A stretch of DNA of 64,000 nt, taken from NCBI RefSeq assembly GCF_947331445.1, contig NZ_CAMZOG010000013.1, forward strand, positions 1-64,000, given 5' to 3'. The stretch's first letter is position 1; every line of letters begins with the position of its first letter. This DNA is from Parendozoicomonas sp. Alg238-R29. GTDB lineage: Bacteria; Pseudomonadota; Gammaproteobacteria; Pseudomonadales; Endozoicomonadaceae. The notes below the pieces were generated by a model. The model was not told the origin of the DNA. It was given only the letters and a program-made list of their open reading frames with translations, and searched no databases. The position numbers and the translations under genes are program-made. Positions 27,340 to 39,444 of this stretch are shown here, one piece after another.

Positions 27340-29487
27340 TTGAGACAATATGGGTGTGATCAAATGATGAAATCGAGCACTTTTGCAAAGTGGGCGAGTT
27401 GCCTGGGGGGGGTGGCCGGTGTTCTGGCTGTACCAGTGCTTGCCGGGACACTGCAAAATCTTGATGTGACATCACTGCCTGGTGAGCGTGTCGAGATGAA
27501 ACTGACATTTGATTCCCCTCCACCAGATGTGCGTGGTTATGCTATTGAGCAGCCTGCCCGTATTGCTCTGGATCTGCCTGAAACCACCAGTGCTATTGAT
27601 AAATATAATGATGTGGGTTTTGCCAATACCCGTAGTGTGACGGTTATTGAGGCTAAAGGTCGGACCCGGATGATTGTTAATCTGGCTGAGCCGGCTGGCT
27701 ATACCACCAGGGTAGAAGGCAATCACCTCTATGTTCTTGTCGGTGACTCTGCCGATGAGGTGTCTTCGTCACATGTTGCATCAGCTCCTGCTTCATCAGT
27801 TTCTTCTTCACCGGCTACGAGAGGTGTTTCTGCCGGTGTTGAAGGCGTAACAGCCATCGACTTTGAAAAAGGTGCGGATGGTGAAGGTAATATTATTATT
27901 GGCTTGTCTTCGAAAGCGGTGAAGATGGATCTGGAAGAGCAGGGGGGGCGTATTCGTTTAACTTTCCCAGGCTCCGAGCTTCCAGTGAAACTGCGTAATC
28001 GCCTTGATGTGAATGATTTTTCCACTCCGGTGCAATTTGTTGATGCCAAAATTGAAGATGGCAATGCTGTGATTGTTATTGACCCCAAGGGGGAATATGA
28101 CTATTTGGCCTGGCAGACTGATGAAAATCTTACCATTAGCGTTAAAGCACTTACGCCTCAGCAGGCTGAGCAGAAGGCTCGCAAAAAGCTGGTTTACAGT
28201 GGCGATAAGCTCTCTTTGAACTTTCAGGATATTGAGGTTCGGGATGTTCTCCAGATTTTGGCAGATTTTAAAGATTTGAATCTTGTAGCCAGTGATACGG
28301 TTTCCGGTCGAGTAACTCTGCGCTTGAAGAGTGTGCCCTGGGATCAGGCTCTGGATATTGTTCTGAAGTCCAAAGGTTTGGGGCAGCGTAGAGAGAATAA
28401 TGTTCTTGTGGTGGCCCCAGCAGCAGAGCTGGCAGCGCAGGAGCGTGAACTGCTTGAGTCACAACAGCAGATACGCGAACTGGCACCGCTGTTTACTGAG
28501 TTGGTACAGATTAATTATGCCGATGCCGGAGAGATTGCTGCAGTTCTTCTTGGTGGTGAAGGGAATCGTATATTATCTGAGCGTGGTAGCGTTCAAATTA
28601 TAGAGCGAACCAATAGTTTGCTGGTTCAAGAGACTCAGGGGAAGCTTGACGAGATTCGTGAGCTTGTCTCAAAGGTTGATATTCCTGTTCGGCAGGTTCA
28701 AATAGAGGCTCGTATTGTTGCCGCGGATACTAACTTTCGTAAAGAATTAGGGGTCAAGTGGGGAGGCTTTATTGATGCAACCCGGGAAGGAGAGGATCAG
28801 TCTGTACTTCTCGGTGGTCAAAGTGCTCAGAGAACCATCGAAGAGGGAGATGACGATGCTAATGGAAACCCAACGCTAGAGAGAAAGTATACTTATAATC
28901 AATTATTTACTGATTTAAGTGTTTCGGGGGCTGGTTCGTCAGCTCTAGCTATCGGTTTTGCCTCAAATCGAGCTTTGATTAATTTGGAACTTTCAGCTCT
29001 AGAAAGTGATGGGGGGGGGGAAATTATTTCTCAGCCTAAGGTTATTACCTCAGATAAGCAGAAGGCTGTGATAAAGAGTGGTAAGGAAATTCCTTACCAG
29101 GAAGCCAGTTCCAGTGGTGCAACCACAGTTTCCTTTAAAGAGGCTGTATTATCCCTTGAGGTAACTCCTCAAATAACTCCGGATGGCCGGATTATTATGG
29201 AAATCAAAGTTAACAATGATGACAGTACTACGTCCACATCCACAGGTATTCCCATCATCGATACCACAGAAGTTGAGACCAAAGTATTGATTGAAGATGG
29301 TCAGACCATAGTTCTTGGTGGTATCTTCAAAAACACAACTAGTCAGGGTGTAGAAAAAGTACCTCTTTTAGGGGATCTTCCTGGTGTGGGTCGTTTGTTC
29401 CGCAAAGATACTAAGCGTGATACTAAGACCGAGACACTTATTTTTATTACACCTCGAATTCTTTCGGAGACAATGGCCTTGCGCTGA
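27340..29487 (+). CDS. pilQ: Type IV pilus secretin PilQ
   Basis: Outer-membrane secretin through which the pilus fibre passes. The product (715 residues from the TTG at 27340) has a signal peptide ending near VPVLAG, two AMIN-type peptidoglycan-binding regions (about 40-130 and 165-270), an STN/N0 domain (LNFQDIEVRDVLQILADF), an N1 domain and the C-terminal secretin pore with LFRKDTKRDTKTETLIFITPRI. The TTG has a ribosome-binding site (CAGGGAAAG); ATGs at 27364 and 27367 give a more conventional signal peptide. The gene contains poly-G tracts of 8, 7 and 10 bases (27405-27412, 27942-27948, 29011-29020), which could cause phase variation. Confidence 0.95.
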   Translation: MRQYGCDQMMKSSTFAKWASCLGGVAGVLAVPVLAGTLQNLDVTSLPGERVEMKLTFDSPPPDVRGYAIEQPARIALDLPETTSAIDKYNDVGFANTRSVTVIEAKGRTRMIVNLAEPAGYTTRVEGNHLYVLVGDSADEVSSSHVASAPASSVSSSPATRGVSAGVEGVTAIDFEKGADGEGNIIIGLSSKAVKMDLEEQGGRIRLTFPGSELPVKLRNRLDVNDFSTPVQFVDAKIEDGNAVIVIDPKGEYDYLAWQTDENLTISVKALTPQQAEQKARKKLVYSGDKLSLNFQDIEVRDVLQILADFKDLNLVASDTVSGRVTLRLKSVPWDQALDIVLKSKGLGQRRENNVLVVAPAAELAAQERELLESQQQIRELAPLFTELVQINYADAGEIAAVLLGGEGNRILSERGSVQIIERTNSLLVQETQGKLDEIRELVSKVDIPVRQVQIEARIVAADTNFRKELGVKWGGFIDATREGEDQSVLLGGQSAQRTIEEGDDDANGNPTLERKYTYNQLFTDLSVSGAGSSALAIGFASNRALINLELSALESDGGGEIISQPKVITSDKQKAVIKSGKEIPYQEASSSGATTVSFKEAVLSLEVTPQITPDGRIIMEIKVNNDDSTTSTSTGIPIIDTTEVETKVLIEDGQTIVLGGIFKNTTSQGVEKVPLLGDLPGVGRLFRKDTKRDTKTETLIFITPRILSETMALR
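27405..27412 (+). repeat. Poly-G tract (8) in the pilQ signal-peptide region
   Basis: Eight consecutive G bases near codon 22 of pilQ; a one-base change in length would abolish translation of nearly the whole protein. Confidence 0.9.
29011..29020 (+). repeat. Poly-G tract (10) in the pilQ secretin domain
   Basis: Ten consecutive G bases encoding GGG plus the first base of a Glu codon at about residues 558-561. A length change would remove about 155 C-terminal residues of the secretin pore. Confidence 0.95.
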
Positions 29488-29497
29488 CAGTGGATGT

Positions 29498-30013
29498 ATG
29501 CAGTCACGCACTATTTATCTAATCGGGCCAATGGGTGCTGGTAAAAGCACCATTGGCCGAATGCTTTCCCGGGAGCTGAATCTACCCTTCCTTGATACTG
29601 ATCAGGAGGTAGAGGAGCGCTGTGGTGCCGATATTCCCTGGATTTTCGATATGGAGGGCGAGGCCGGTTTTCGGCAGCGCGAAACCTCTGTGCTGGAAAT
29701 TCTTCAGGGGGAGCCTCCTCAGATTATTGCGACAGGAGGGGGGATAGTCATGAAGGAAGAAAATCGCCGATTAATGGTGTCTGGCGGTTTTGTTGTTTTT
29801 CTTCAGACTTCTGTGGCTACCCAGATGCTACGCACCGCGAAAGATAAACGTCGTCCCTTGTTACAGCGTCCCGACCGTAAGCAGGTTTTGACTGATCTCT
29901 ATAAAATCAGGGAACCGCTTTATCGCCAGACAGCTGATCTGGTGGTATGTACGGATCGAGGAAGTCCTCGACAGGTTATTCGTGAGATTGTCGAGGCTGT
30001 ACAGGGTGGTTAG
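29498..30013 (+). CDS. aroK: Shikimate kinase
   Basis: Phosphorylates shikimate in the shikimate pathway. The 171-residue protein starting MQSRTIYLIGPMGAGKSTIG carries Walker A (GPMGAGKST), the shikimate-binding DTDQEVE and FRQRE segments and ATGGG. The frame is open upstream into pilQ but the ATG at 29498, ten bases after the pilQ stop, gives the family start. pilQ-aroK-aroB is a conserved order. Confidence 0.96.
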   Translation: MQSRTIYLIGPMGAGKSTIGRMLSRELNLPFLDTDQEVEERCGADIPWIFDMEGEAGFRQRETSVLEILQGEPPQIIATGGGIVMKEENRRLMVSGGFVVFLQTSVATQMLRTAKDKRRPLLQRPDRKQVLTDLYKIREPLYRQTADLVVCTDRGSPRQVIREIVEAVQGG

Positions 30014-30054
30014 TATCTTGATCGACCTTCAGGCGATCTATCAGGAAGTATGCT

Positions 30055-31134
30055 GTGCAAACCCTTAGTGTTGATCTCGGTGATCGATCTTATCCTATTC
30101 GTATTGGTTCCGGGCTGCTCGATCGTCCGGAACTGATTATACCTCATATTAGAGGCAAGCAGGTTGCGATAGTTTCCAATACCACCGTCGCGCCTTTATA
30201 TCTTGAACGTCTGCATAGTCTTCTCGAAGGTTATCAGGTAACAGATATTATTCTTCCCGATGGTGAGGAGTATAAAAATCTGGAAGTACTCAACCGGATT
30301 TATGATGGTTTGCTTCAGGATCGCCATAACCGTACAACGACTTTGATAGCCCTCGGTGGTGGCGTTGTTGGGGATATGTGTGGCTTTGCTGCTGCCAGTT
30401 ACCAGCGGGGAGTGAATTTTATTCAGATTCCGACAACTCTTCTTTCCCAGGTTGATTCTTCTGTTGGTGGTAAAACTGGCGTTAATCATGCGCTGGGAAA
30501 AAATATGATTGGCGCCTTTCATCAACCCCAGTGCGTTCTTGCAGATATTAGTGTTTTCAAAACTCTGCCAGATAGAGAACTGTCTGCCGGTTTGGCAGAA
30601 GTTATTAAGTACGGCTTGATTTGTGATGAACCATTTTTTGCTTGGTTAGATGAAAACATGTCTCGCTTGGTTGGGCGGGATGATGCAGCGTTGACAGAAG
30701 CGGTTTATCGTTCCTGTGATAACAAAGCCCAGGTTGTTGCTGAGGATGAAAAAGAAGCAGGCCGTCGTGCATTGCTCAATCTTGGTCACACCTTTGGGCA
30801 TGCTATAGAAACTCATCAGGGTTATGGTAGTTGGCTTCACGGTGAGGCAGTTGCTACCGGCATGGTTATGGCGGCCGCGGTGTCTGAGCATATGGGATGG
30901 GTTGATACTTCTGTTGTGGAGCGAACCGTTTCTATTTTGGAAAAGGCCAACCTTCCAGTGCATCCTCCAGAAGGTATGACACCTGATGATTTTCTTGAGT
31001 TGATGAGTGTTGATAAGAAAGTTATTGATGGTCAATTACGATTAATTCTTCTTAAGTCGATAGGCAATGCTGTTGTCACGGCAGAGGTTCCTGCTCAACT
31101 GTTACGAGAGCAGCTTGAGCTTGTTTGTCGATAA
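30055..31134 (+). CDS. aroB: 3-dehydroquinate synthase
   Basis: Converts DAHP to 3-dehydroquinate, second step of the shikimate pathway, using NAD+ and a divalent metal. The 359 residues show [39 protein letters not shown] and the metal-binding [10 protein letters not shown] and HGEAVATGM. Starts at GTG after AGGAAG at 30043-30048. Confidence 0.97.
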   Translation: MQTLSVDLGDRSYPIRIGSGLLDRPELIIPHIRGKQVAIVSNTTVAPLYLERLHSLLEGYQVTDIILPDGEEYKNLEVLNRIYDGLLQDRHNRTTTLIALGGGVVGDMCGFAAASYQRGVNFIQIPTTLLSQVDSSVGGKTGVNHALGKNMIGAFHQPQCVLADISVFKTLPDRELSAGLAEVIKYGLICDEPFFAWLDENMSRLVGRDDAALTEAVYRSCDNKAQVVAEDEKEAGRRALLNLGHTFGHAIETHQGYGSWLHGEAVATGMVMAAAVSEHMGWVDTSVVERTVSILEKANLPVHPPEGMTPDDFLELMSVDKKVIDGQLRLILLKSIGNAVVTAEVPAQLLREQLELVCR

Positions 31135-31481
31135 AACAACTATTGACGTTTTTTCCAAAAACTCTCTCTAAAAAACTCCACAAAGACAGACGTTTTTTAT
31201 AAAAATCGGCTGTCTTTTGTGCGATTCCCTGATTGTCTCGATTGTTGCTATTTGTTAACGCCATGCTGCCCATGTACAATGAGCCGCCGCCCGGCTGGGT
31301 TAGTACCTTTGTCGGTGCCGGTTCGTCTGTTGATGACTGCTGCCAGGCAGTTTGCAGATGTTCCCGATTTGGGGGATAAGTATAAGGTGTTAGGGCAAAT
31401 CAACATGGATGCTGCCGCTCGGCCAGGAGGCCTGTAGACGCCAAAATAACGATTACCAGAATGGCTGTTGAGAGATCGCCT
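31135..31481. other. Intergenic region between aroB and gltB
   Basis: About 350 bases. It contains the candidate promoter at 31252-31280 and no believable gene; a 72-codon frame at 31219-31437 has no ribosome-binding site and a composition unlike its neighbours. In Pseudomonas a SPOR-domain (DamX-like) gene sits here, and it is absent. Confidence 0.6.
31252..31280 (+). promoter_or_regulatory. Candidate sigma-70 promoter of gltBD
   Basis: TTGTTA at 31252-31257, a 17-base spacer and TACAAT at 31275-31280, with TG just before the -10. The gltB start is about 200 bases downstream, leaving a long leader. Confidence 0.5.
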
Positions 31482-34400
31482 ATGAGTTCAGGTTTGTATC
31501 ATCCCGGTGAGTTCAGGGACAATTGTGGTTTTGGACTCATTGCCCACACAGAAGGCAGGAAAAGTCATGACCTGCTGGAAAAAGCAATTGAAGCCCTAAC
31601 CTGTATGACCCATCGTGGAGGTATTGCCGCAGACGGGCGTACCGGCGATGGTTGTGGATTATTGATCCAACTTCCCGATTCTTTCTTGCGTTCCATAGCA
31701 AAAGAAACCTTTAATATTCAACTGCCGTCCCTCTACGCCATTGGTATGGTGTTTTTGAGTCAAGACGAACGTAGAGCCAGTGAAAGTCGCCTCACTTTTG
31801 AGCAGGAGTTGAAAAGTCAGGGGCTGGATATTATTGGCTGGCGAGTAGTACCCACTAATGAAGAGTGTCTGGGGCCAATCGCTCTGGATCAGCTTCCCCG
31901 TATTGAACAGGTGTTTGTAGCTCCGGCTGGCGATAAAGACGCCCATCAGCTGGAAGCAGCGCTGTTTATGTCTCACCGTAAGACAAGCCAAAAGCTTGCT
32001 GAGGACGAAGATTTCTATATTTGCTCCCTGTCCAGCAAGGTCATCACTTATAAAGGTTTGATGATGCCTGCTGATCTGGCGAGCTTTTACCCTGATCTGG
32101 GAGACACCCGCTTTGAAACAGCGATCTGTGTTTTCCATCAGCGTTTTTCTACCAACACTATGCCCCGCTGGCCTTTGGCTCAGCCATTCCGCATGCTGGC
32201 TCATAATGGTGAAATCAACACGATTATGGGCAACCGGAACTGGTCTGTGGCACGTTCCGAGAAGTTCCAGTCTGAGCTTCTGCCAAACCTGGGTGAGATT
32301 CGCCCACTGGTTAACCGTACCGGATCTGACTCCTCCTCGTTAGATAATATGCTGGAGATATTGGTTACAGGTGGTGTGGACTTATACCGTGCTGTACGGA
32401 TGTTGGTTCCACCAGCTTGGCAGAATGTTGATACCATGGATCCGAACCTGCGGGCCTTCTATGAGTACAACTCCATGCACATGGAACCATGGGATGGCCC
32501 TGCAGGTTTGGTTATCTCTGATGGTCGTTATGCTGTTTGTGCTCTTGATCGGAACGGCTTGCGCCCATCTCGCTGGGTGAAAACCAAAGATGGTTATCTG
32601 ACCGTTGCCTCAGAAGTTGGCGTTTACGACTACAAGCCCGAAGATGTTGTTGCTAAAGGCCGGGTAGGTCCTGGTCAGGTGCTGGCGATTGATACCGAAA
32701 CCGGTGAGTTCTTTCAGGCTAATGATATTGATCAGCAGCTTAAGAGTCGCCAGCCTTATAAACAGTGGTTGAAGAAACACGCTTGCCGTATCCAGTCCCG
32801 TTTTGTAGAGATCGATCATAAAGTTGATCCACTCTCTGCAGAATCACTGCTCAGTGAACAGAAGCGCTTTCAGGTTTCTTTTGAAGAGATGGATCAGGTT
32901 ATCCGCCCACTCTCTGAGAACGGACAGGAAGCAGTCGGCTCCATGGGTGACGATACACCTATGGCAGTGCTTTCTCAGCGAGTTCGCCCTGTTTATGAAT
33001 ACTTCCGCCAGCAGTTTGCACAGGTAACCAATCCACCGATTGACCCTCTGCGGGAAGCCGTGGTGATGTCTCTGGAAACCTGCATGGGGCGCGAGCGCAA
33101 CATGTTCGAGGAAACTCCTGAGCATGCCAAACGGGTGATTTTGAAATCCCCTGTACTGTCTACCACCAAGTTCTTGAATCTGGTGCATGGCGAGCACAAA
33201 CACGATGATCTGGAAGTAGAGCGCCTTGATCTCGGCTATGAAGAGCAGGTCGGTTTAGAAGCTGCCATTGTTGCCCTTTGTGACAAAGCTGAACAGGCCA
33301 TTCGTGATGGTAAGGTTTTGCTGCATCTCACGGATAAGGGGCAAAAACCGGGCTTGCTTCTTATTCATGCAGCCTTGGCTACTGGTGCTGTTCATCATCG
33401 CCTGATCAGTAAAGGTCTGCGTTCCGATGCCAATATTCTGGTTGAAACCGGAACGGCTCGTGATTCTCATCACTTTGCAGTATTGCTTGGCTTTGGTGCG
33501 ACAGCTGTATATCCATGGCTGTCTTATGAAGTGATTCGGGACATGATTCAGAGTGGCACCATGATTGCCGACACTCTGATGGCCTTTAAGTCCTACCGCA
33601 AAGGAATTAGTAAAGGGTTGTTGAAAATCATGTCCAAGATGGGCATTTCAACAATCGCTTCCTACCGCGGTGCCCAGCTGTTTGAGGCTGTGGGTATCAG
33701 TCAGGATGTTGTGGATCTCTGTTTCTGCGGTGTGCTGAGTCGGATCGAAGGTGCTCGCTTCAGCGATTTCCACGAAGATCAACAGTTACTGGCGAAAGAA
33801 GCATCCCGCAAGCGCAAGCCAATGCAGCAGGGTGGCTATCTGAAGTTTGTGCACGATAGCGAATACCACGCCTTTAATCCTGATGTGGTTCAGACTCTGC
33901 AGAAAGCGGTTAAAAATGGTGATTATTCTGCATGGCGTGATTATGCGACTTTAGTCAATGAACGTCCGGTTGCGGTTATTCGTGACCTGTTTGACTTGGA
34001 TAGTGATTGTCAGCCTATTCCGCTGGATCAGGTTGAGCCTGTATCCGCTATCGTCCGTCGGTTTGACTCTGCAGCGATGAGTCTTGGTGCTTTGTCCCCA
34101 GAGGCTCATGAGTCTCTGGCCCAGGCTATGAACCGTTTAGGCGGTCGTTCAAACTCTGGAGAAGGCGGTGAGGATCCTGCTCGTTTTGGCACCGATAAGG
34201 TGTCCAAAATCAAGCAGATCGCTTCTGGCCGATTTGGTGTGACACCTCATTATTTGGTAAATGCCGATGTTCTGCAGATCAAGGTGGCCCAAGGCGCGAA
34301 ACCTGGGGAAGGTGGACAGTTACCGGGCGGCAAAGTTAATGATCTGATTGCGCGACTCCGTTTCTCTGTGCCGGGTGTGACGTTGATTTCACCACCTCCG

Positions 34401-35939
34401 CACCATGATATTTACTCTATTGAAGATTTGGCTCAGCTGATTTTCGATTTGAAACAGGTGAATCCGGAAGCGCTGGTTTCCGTGAAACTTGTGTCTGAAC
34501 CCGGTGTGGGAACAATTGCTGCAGGTGTTGCCAAAGCTTATGCAGACCTGATTACTGTATCCGGATACGATGGTGGTACTGCTGCAAGCCCTCTGACGTC
34601 TATTCGTTATGCGGGTTCTCCATGGGAGCTGGGTCTGGCGGAAACTCAACAGGCGCTGCGTTCCAATGATTTACGTGGGAATGTACGGCTGCAGACAGAT
34701 GGGGGGTTGAAAACCGGTCTGGATGTTATTAAAGCAGCCTTGCTTGGAGCTGAAAGTTTCGGATTTGGTACAACTCCGATGGTTGCCATGGGATGTAAAT
34801 ACCTCCGTATTTGCCACTTGAATAACTGTGCGACGGGCGTTGCTACGCAAGATCAACATCTTCGTGATGAGCACTTTATTGGTACCGTCGAAATGGTAAC
34901 GAACTTCTTCACTTTCCTTGCTGAAGAAGTTCGTGAGTGGTTGGCCAAGCTGGGTTATCGCAGTCTGGACGAGCTTGTTGGTCGTACAGAACTGTTAAAA
35001 GTCAAAGATGGTCTGACTCCACGTCAAGCGAATTTGGATCTGTCACCTGTTCTGGGTAACAGTGCTATTCCGGCTGATAAACCGAATGCCTGTGAAGTGG
35101 ATCGCAACCCGCCGTTTGATAAAGGTGAAATGGCGGAACGCATGGTGGTTGATATGCTGCCTGCAATCGAAGCGAAATCTGGTGGTGAATTTGAATACAC
35201 CATTGGAAACTGTGATCGCTCCATTGGTGCGCGACTGTCCGGTGAGATTGCCAAGCGGTATGGCAATCAGGGAATGGCCGATAAGCCTATCTCCATTAAC
35301 CTGAAAGGCAGTGCAGGTCAGAGCTTCGGTGTCTGGAATGCCGGTGGTCTGAACATGTATCTGGAAGGTGATGCCAACGATTACGTTGGTAAGGGCATGA
35401 CTGGCGGTAAGGTCGTTATCAGGCCTCCTCAGAGTAGCGCGTTTGCTAGTGAAGACACATCCATTATTGGTAATACCTGCCTCTATGGGGCGACCGGCGG
35501 TAAGTTATTTGCTGCGGGCCGTGCCGGTGAACGTCTCGGTGTGCGTAACTCTGGTGCTCATGTTGTTGTTGAAGGCGCAGGGGATCACTGTTGTGAATAT
35601 ATGACTGGTGGTCTGGTCACAGTGCTGGGTTCAACTGGAGGCAACTTTGGTGCGGGCATGACTGGTGGCTTTGCTTATGTGCTCGATATGAAGCGAAATT
35701 TTGTGGATCGTTACAATCATGAACTAGTTGAAATTCACAGAATTGATTCTGAGAGCATGGAAGATCACAAAACTCATTTGCAGGGGATTATTGACGAGTT
35801 TGTTCAGGAAACCGGCAGTGAATGGGGGGAGAAGATCCTGGAGGACTTCGAGGACTATGTTGGCCTGTTCTGGCTGGTGAAGCCAAAAGCGGCAAGCCTC
35901 GACACCCTTCTGGCTGATACCAGAGGGCGGCCCGAATAA
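31482..35939 (+). CDS. gltB: Glutamate synthase (NADPH) large subunit
   Basis: Alpha subunit of glutamate synthase, which makes two glutamates from glutamine and 2-oxoglutarate. Using the ATG at 31482 (GAGAGA just upstream) the protein has 1485 residues, beginning [22 protein letters not shown]; Cys15 becomes the N-terminal nucleophile after propeptide removal. Domain order: class II amidotransferase, central domain, FMN-binding TIM barrel ([25 protein letters not shown]), the [3Fe-4S] cysteines in [12 protein letters not shown], and the C-terminal GXGXG beta-helix ([10 protein letters not shown] repeats). An ATG at 31461 is in frame but lacks a ribosome-binding site. Confidence 0.97.
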   Translation: MSSGLYHPGEFRDNCGFGLIAHTEGRKSHDLLEKAIEALTCMTHRGGIAADGRTGDGCGLLIQLPDSFLRSIAKETFNIQLPSLYAIGMVFLSQDERRASESRLTFEQELKSQGLDIIGWRVVPTNEECLGPIALDQLPRIEQVFVAPAGDKDAHQLEAALFMSHRKTSQKLAEDEDFYICSLSSKVITYKGLMMPADLASFYPDLGDTRFETAICVFHQRFSTNTMPRWPLAQPFRMLAHNGEINTIMGNRNWSVARSEKFQSELLPNLGEIRPLVNRTGSDSSSLDNMLEILVTGGVDLYRAVRMLVPPAWQNVDTMDPNLRAFYEYNSMHMEPWDGPAGLVISDGRYAVCALDRNGLRPSRWVKTKDGYLTVASEVGVYDYKPEDVVAKGRVGPGQVLAIDTETGEFFQANDIDQQLKSRQPYKQWLKKHACRIQSRFVEIDHKVDPLSAESLLSEQKRFQVSFEEMDQVIRPLSENGQEAVGSMGDDTPMAVLSQRVRPVYEYFRQQFAQVTNPPIDPLREAVVMSLETCMGRERNMFEETPEHAKRVILKSPVLSTTKFLNLVHGEHKHDDLEVERLDLGYEEQVGLEAAIVALCDKAEQAIRDGKVLLHLTDKGQKPGLLLIHAALATGAVHHRLISKGLRSDANILVETGTARDSHHFAVLLGFGATAVYPWLSYEVIRDMIQSGTMIADTLMAFKSYRKGISKGLLKIMSKMGISTIASYRGAQLFEAVGISQDVVDLCFCGVLSRIEGARFSDFHEDQQLLAKEASRKRKPMQQGGYLKFVHDSEYHAFNPDVVQTLQKAVKNGDYSAWRDYATLVNERPVAVIRDLFDLDSDCQPIPLDQVEPVSAIVRRFDSAAMSLGALSPEAHESLAQAMNRLGGRSNSGEGGEDPARFGTDKVSKIKQIASGRFGVTPHYLVNADVLQIKVAQGAKPGEGGQLPGGKVNDLIARLRFSVPGVTLISPPPHHDIYSIEDLAQLIFDLKQVNPEALVSVKLVSEPGVGTIAAGVAKAYADLITVSGYDGGTAASPLTSIRYAGSPWELGLAETQQALRSNDLRGNVRLQTDGGLKTGLDVIKAALLGAESFGFGTTPMVAMGCKYLRICHLNNCATGVATQDQHLRDEHFIGTVEMVTNFFTFLAEEVREWLAKLGYRSLDELVGRTELLKVKDGLTPRQANLDLSPVLGNSAIPADKPNACEVDRNPPFDKGEMAERMVVDMLPAIEAKSGGEFEYTIGNCDRSIGARLSGEIAKRYGNQGMADKPISINLKGSAGQSFGVWNAGGLNMYLEGDANDYVGKGMTGGKVVIRPPQSSAFASEDTSIIGNTCLYGATGGKLFAAGRAGERLGVRNSGAHVVVEGAGDHCCEYMTGGLVTVLGSTGGNFGAGMTGGFAYVLDMKRNFVDRYNHELVEIHRIDSESMEDHKTHLQGIIDEFVQETGSEWGEKILEDFEDYVGLFWLVKPKAASLDTLLADTRGRPE

Positions 35940-36008
35940 AGGGTTAATAAATGAGTCCCGACAGCCTGCCCGTGAACAGGCTGTCGCCATCCAGAGAGCG
36001 AGAAGTAA

Positions 36009-37478
<1,470 letters not shown>

Positions 37479-37510
37479 GAGTCTTGTGAAATAAGTGATA
37501 TTTGACGCAA

Positions 37511-37537
37511 AAAAGAGAGCTACGGCTCTCTTTTTTT
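37511..37537 (+). terminator. Rho-independent terminator after gltD
   Basis: An A run and GAGAGC, a four-base loop (TACG), GCTCTC and seven T. It may work in both directions, since convergent ridA ends 18 bases further on. Confidence 0.92.
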
Positions 37538-37554
37538 ATGGGGTATTGCAGCGA

Positions 37555-37929
37555 TTAACAGCTGGCAATTACTTCAATCTCAACCTTGGCATCCTTTGGC
37601 AGACGCGCAACTTCAACACAGCTGCGGGCTGGGAAAGGAAGGGTGAAGTACTGCTTGTATACTTCGTTGATGTCAGTGAGGTCTGACATGTCCTTAACAA
37701 AGACCATGGTTTTACGTACTTTGCTCATGCTGGAACCAGCGGCTTCCAGAATGGCTTTCACATTTTCCAAAGACTGACGAGCCTGAGCTTTAGTGTCTTC
37801 TGGCATTTCGCCAGTCTCAGGATTGATTGGCAGCTGACCGGAGGTGATGATCATGCCATTGAACTGCATAGCCTGTGAGTATGGGCCAATAGCTGCAGGT
37901 GCATCAGAAGTTTCGATTACTCTTTCCAT
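37555..37929 (-). CDS. ridA: RidA family enamine/imine deaminase
   Basis: Hydrolyses reactive 2-aminoacrylate and other enamines released by PLP enzymes. The 124-residue trimeric-type protein has the family motifs IGPYSQAMQ, ITSGQLPINPETG, the substrate-binding arginine in FPARSCVEVARLPKDAKVEIEVIA, and ends in Cys. Convergent with gltD. Confidence 0.94.
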   Translation of the reverse strand: MERVIETSDAPAAIGPYSQAMQFNGMIITSGQLPINPETGEMPEDTKAQARQSLENVKAILEAAGSSMSKVRKTMVFVKDMSDLTDINEVYKQYFTLPFPARSCVEVARLPKDAKVEIEVIASC

Positions 37930-38358
37930 TGTCGATAATATCTAGCGTTTAACGTTATTTGGAATGCCTACCATCAGACTCTGGCCATAAGGCTTTGATC
38001 TTTTATAACTGGAAGGCTGGCCGCAAAGAGCCTCTGCAGCCCTCAGGTCTATCTAGCTGAGATCTCTCTGAAGGCAGAAAAATTCTGGTGAGAACAAGGG
38101 CGCAGATACTAGCCATTTGCCAAGGTGGTGTTTTGATGTTGGTCAAAAAAACACCGACTAATTCAACTTGATCTAGGTATTTTAAAAAAAAGTTTAATGA
38201 CGTGTTTTATTAAGATCAGCCTTACAAAGGGAAAGGTTTAGTACATTTGCAACCGTAACCTGATAGCAGCTTAAGTTCGAAGAAAGTTTGGCAGGTTTCG
38301 GTGTAAGTGCAATCTGTAATCAGTTAAAGTCGGCACGTTGGATTTTAGGGGATGCACA
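37930..38358. other. Intergenic region between ridA and hemE
   Basis: About 430 bases between divergently read genes. It contains an FNR/ANR-like site (38133-38146), an A-rich stretch near 38183-38190 and no believable gene. Confidence 0.6.
38133..38146. promoter_or_regulatory. Candidate FNR/ANR binding site upstream of hemE
   Basis: TTGATGTTGGTCAA differs from the FNR consensus TTGAT-N4-ATCAA at one position. It lies about 210 bases before hemE. Oxygen control of haem synthesis is plausible, but a single-site match is weak evidence. Confidence 0.35.
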
Positions 38359-39414
38359 GTGACTAAACTCAAAAATGACACATTTCTTCGTGCACTGTTG
38401 AAGGAGTCCGTTGATTACACTCCCGTATGGATGATGCGTCAGGCAGGGCGTTACCTGCCAGAGTACCGTGAAACCCGCAGTCGAGCTGGCGACTTTCTCA
38501 GTCTCTGTAAAAATGCAGAGCTGGCCTGTGAGGTAACTCTTCAGCCTCTTGAGCGTTACCCGCTAGATGCGGCTATTTTATTTTCCGATATTTTGACCAT
38601 TCCCGATGCAATGGGGCAGGGGCTCTATTTTGAAGTCGGCGAAGGGCCAAAGTTCCGCAAAATTATTAGAACTGCGGCAGATGTTGAGGCTTTGATTCAG
38701 CCGAATATGGATGACGAGCTCGATTATGTGATGAATGCTGTTCGGGTCATTCGCCATGAGCTTAATGGTCGTGTGCCATTGATTGGTTTTTCTGGCAGTC
38801 CGTGGACACTGGCTACTTATATGGTGGAAGGCGGTAGCACCAAAGATTTCCGTCATATCAAAGCCATGATGTTTGACCAGCCTGAAGTACTGCATCAGCT
38901 TCTGGGACGGTTGGCTGATTCTGTGACTGATTATTTGAACGCACAGATTCTTGCGGGCGCTCAGGCAGTACAGATTTTTGATACCTGGGGAGGTGTGCTT
39001 GGTAGTCGTGAATACCGTGAGTTCTCACTAAAATATATGGAGAGAATTACTGCCGGGTTGCTACGGGAAAATGAAGGCCGCAAAGTGCCTGTTATTTTGT
39101 TTACCAAGAATGGTGGACAATGGCTGGAAACCATGGCTGACACTGGAGCTGACGCTTTAGGTCTGGACTGGACAACAGATATTGGCGATGCACGTCGTCG
39201 TGTAGGTAATCGAGTGGCATTGCAGGGGAATATGGACCCCTGTGTTTTGTATGCATCTCCAAGACGCATTCGTGAAGAAGTTGGTCGTATTCTGGATGCG
39301 TATGGTGAGGGCAGTGGTCATGTCTTCAACCTTGGTCATGGTATTCACCAGTTTGCAGACCCTACCCATGCTGGCGCGTTTGTTGACGCTGTCCATGAGT
39401 TGTCTGCGCGTTAA
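38359..39414 (+). CDS. hemE: Uroporphyrinogen decarboxylase
   Basis: Decarboxylates uroporphyrinogen III to coproporphyrinogen III in haem synthesis. With the GTG at 38359 (AGGGGA six bases upstream) the protein has 351 residues and begins [19 protein letters not shown] 38338 is an unlikely upstream start. The family signatures [17 protein letters not shown] near the N-terminus and [17 protein letters not shown] are clear. Confidence 0.97.
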   Translation: MTKLKNDTFLRALLKESVDYTPVWMMRQAGRYLPEYRETRSRAGDFLSLCKNAELACEVTLQPLERYPLDAAILFSDILTIPDAMGQGLYFEVGEGPKFRKIIRTAADVEALIQPNMDDELDYVMNAVRVIRHELNGRVPLIGFSGSPWTLATYMVEGGSTKDFRHIKAMMFDQPEVLHQLLGRLADSVTDYLNAQILAGAQAVQIFDTWGGVLGSREYREFSLKYMERITAGLLRENEGRKVPVILFTKNGGQWLETMADTGADALGLDWTTDIGDARRRVGNRVALQGNMDPCVLYASPRRIREEVGRILDAYGEGSGHVFNLGHGIHQFADPTHAGAFVDAVHELSAR

Positions 39415-39444
39415 TCTGCTTTTTTAGTAACACGGAATGTTATA

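Noticed and set aside
31219..31437. 72-codon frame between aroB and gltB
   Set aside because: No ribosome-binding site, odd composition and overlap with the likely gltB leader.
38086..38160. Small RNA gene in the ridA-hemE gap
   Set aside because: No promoter-terminator pair was visible.
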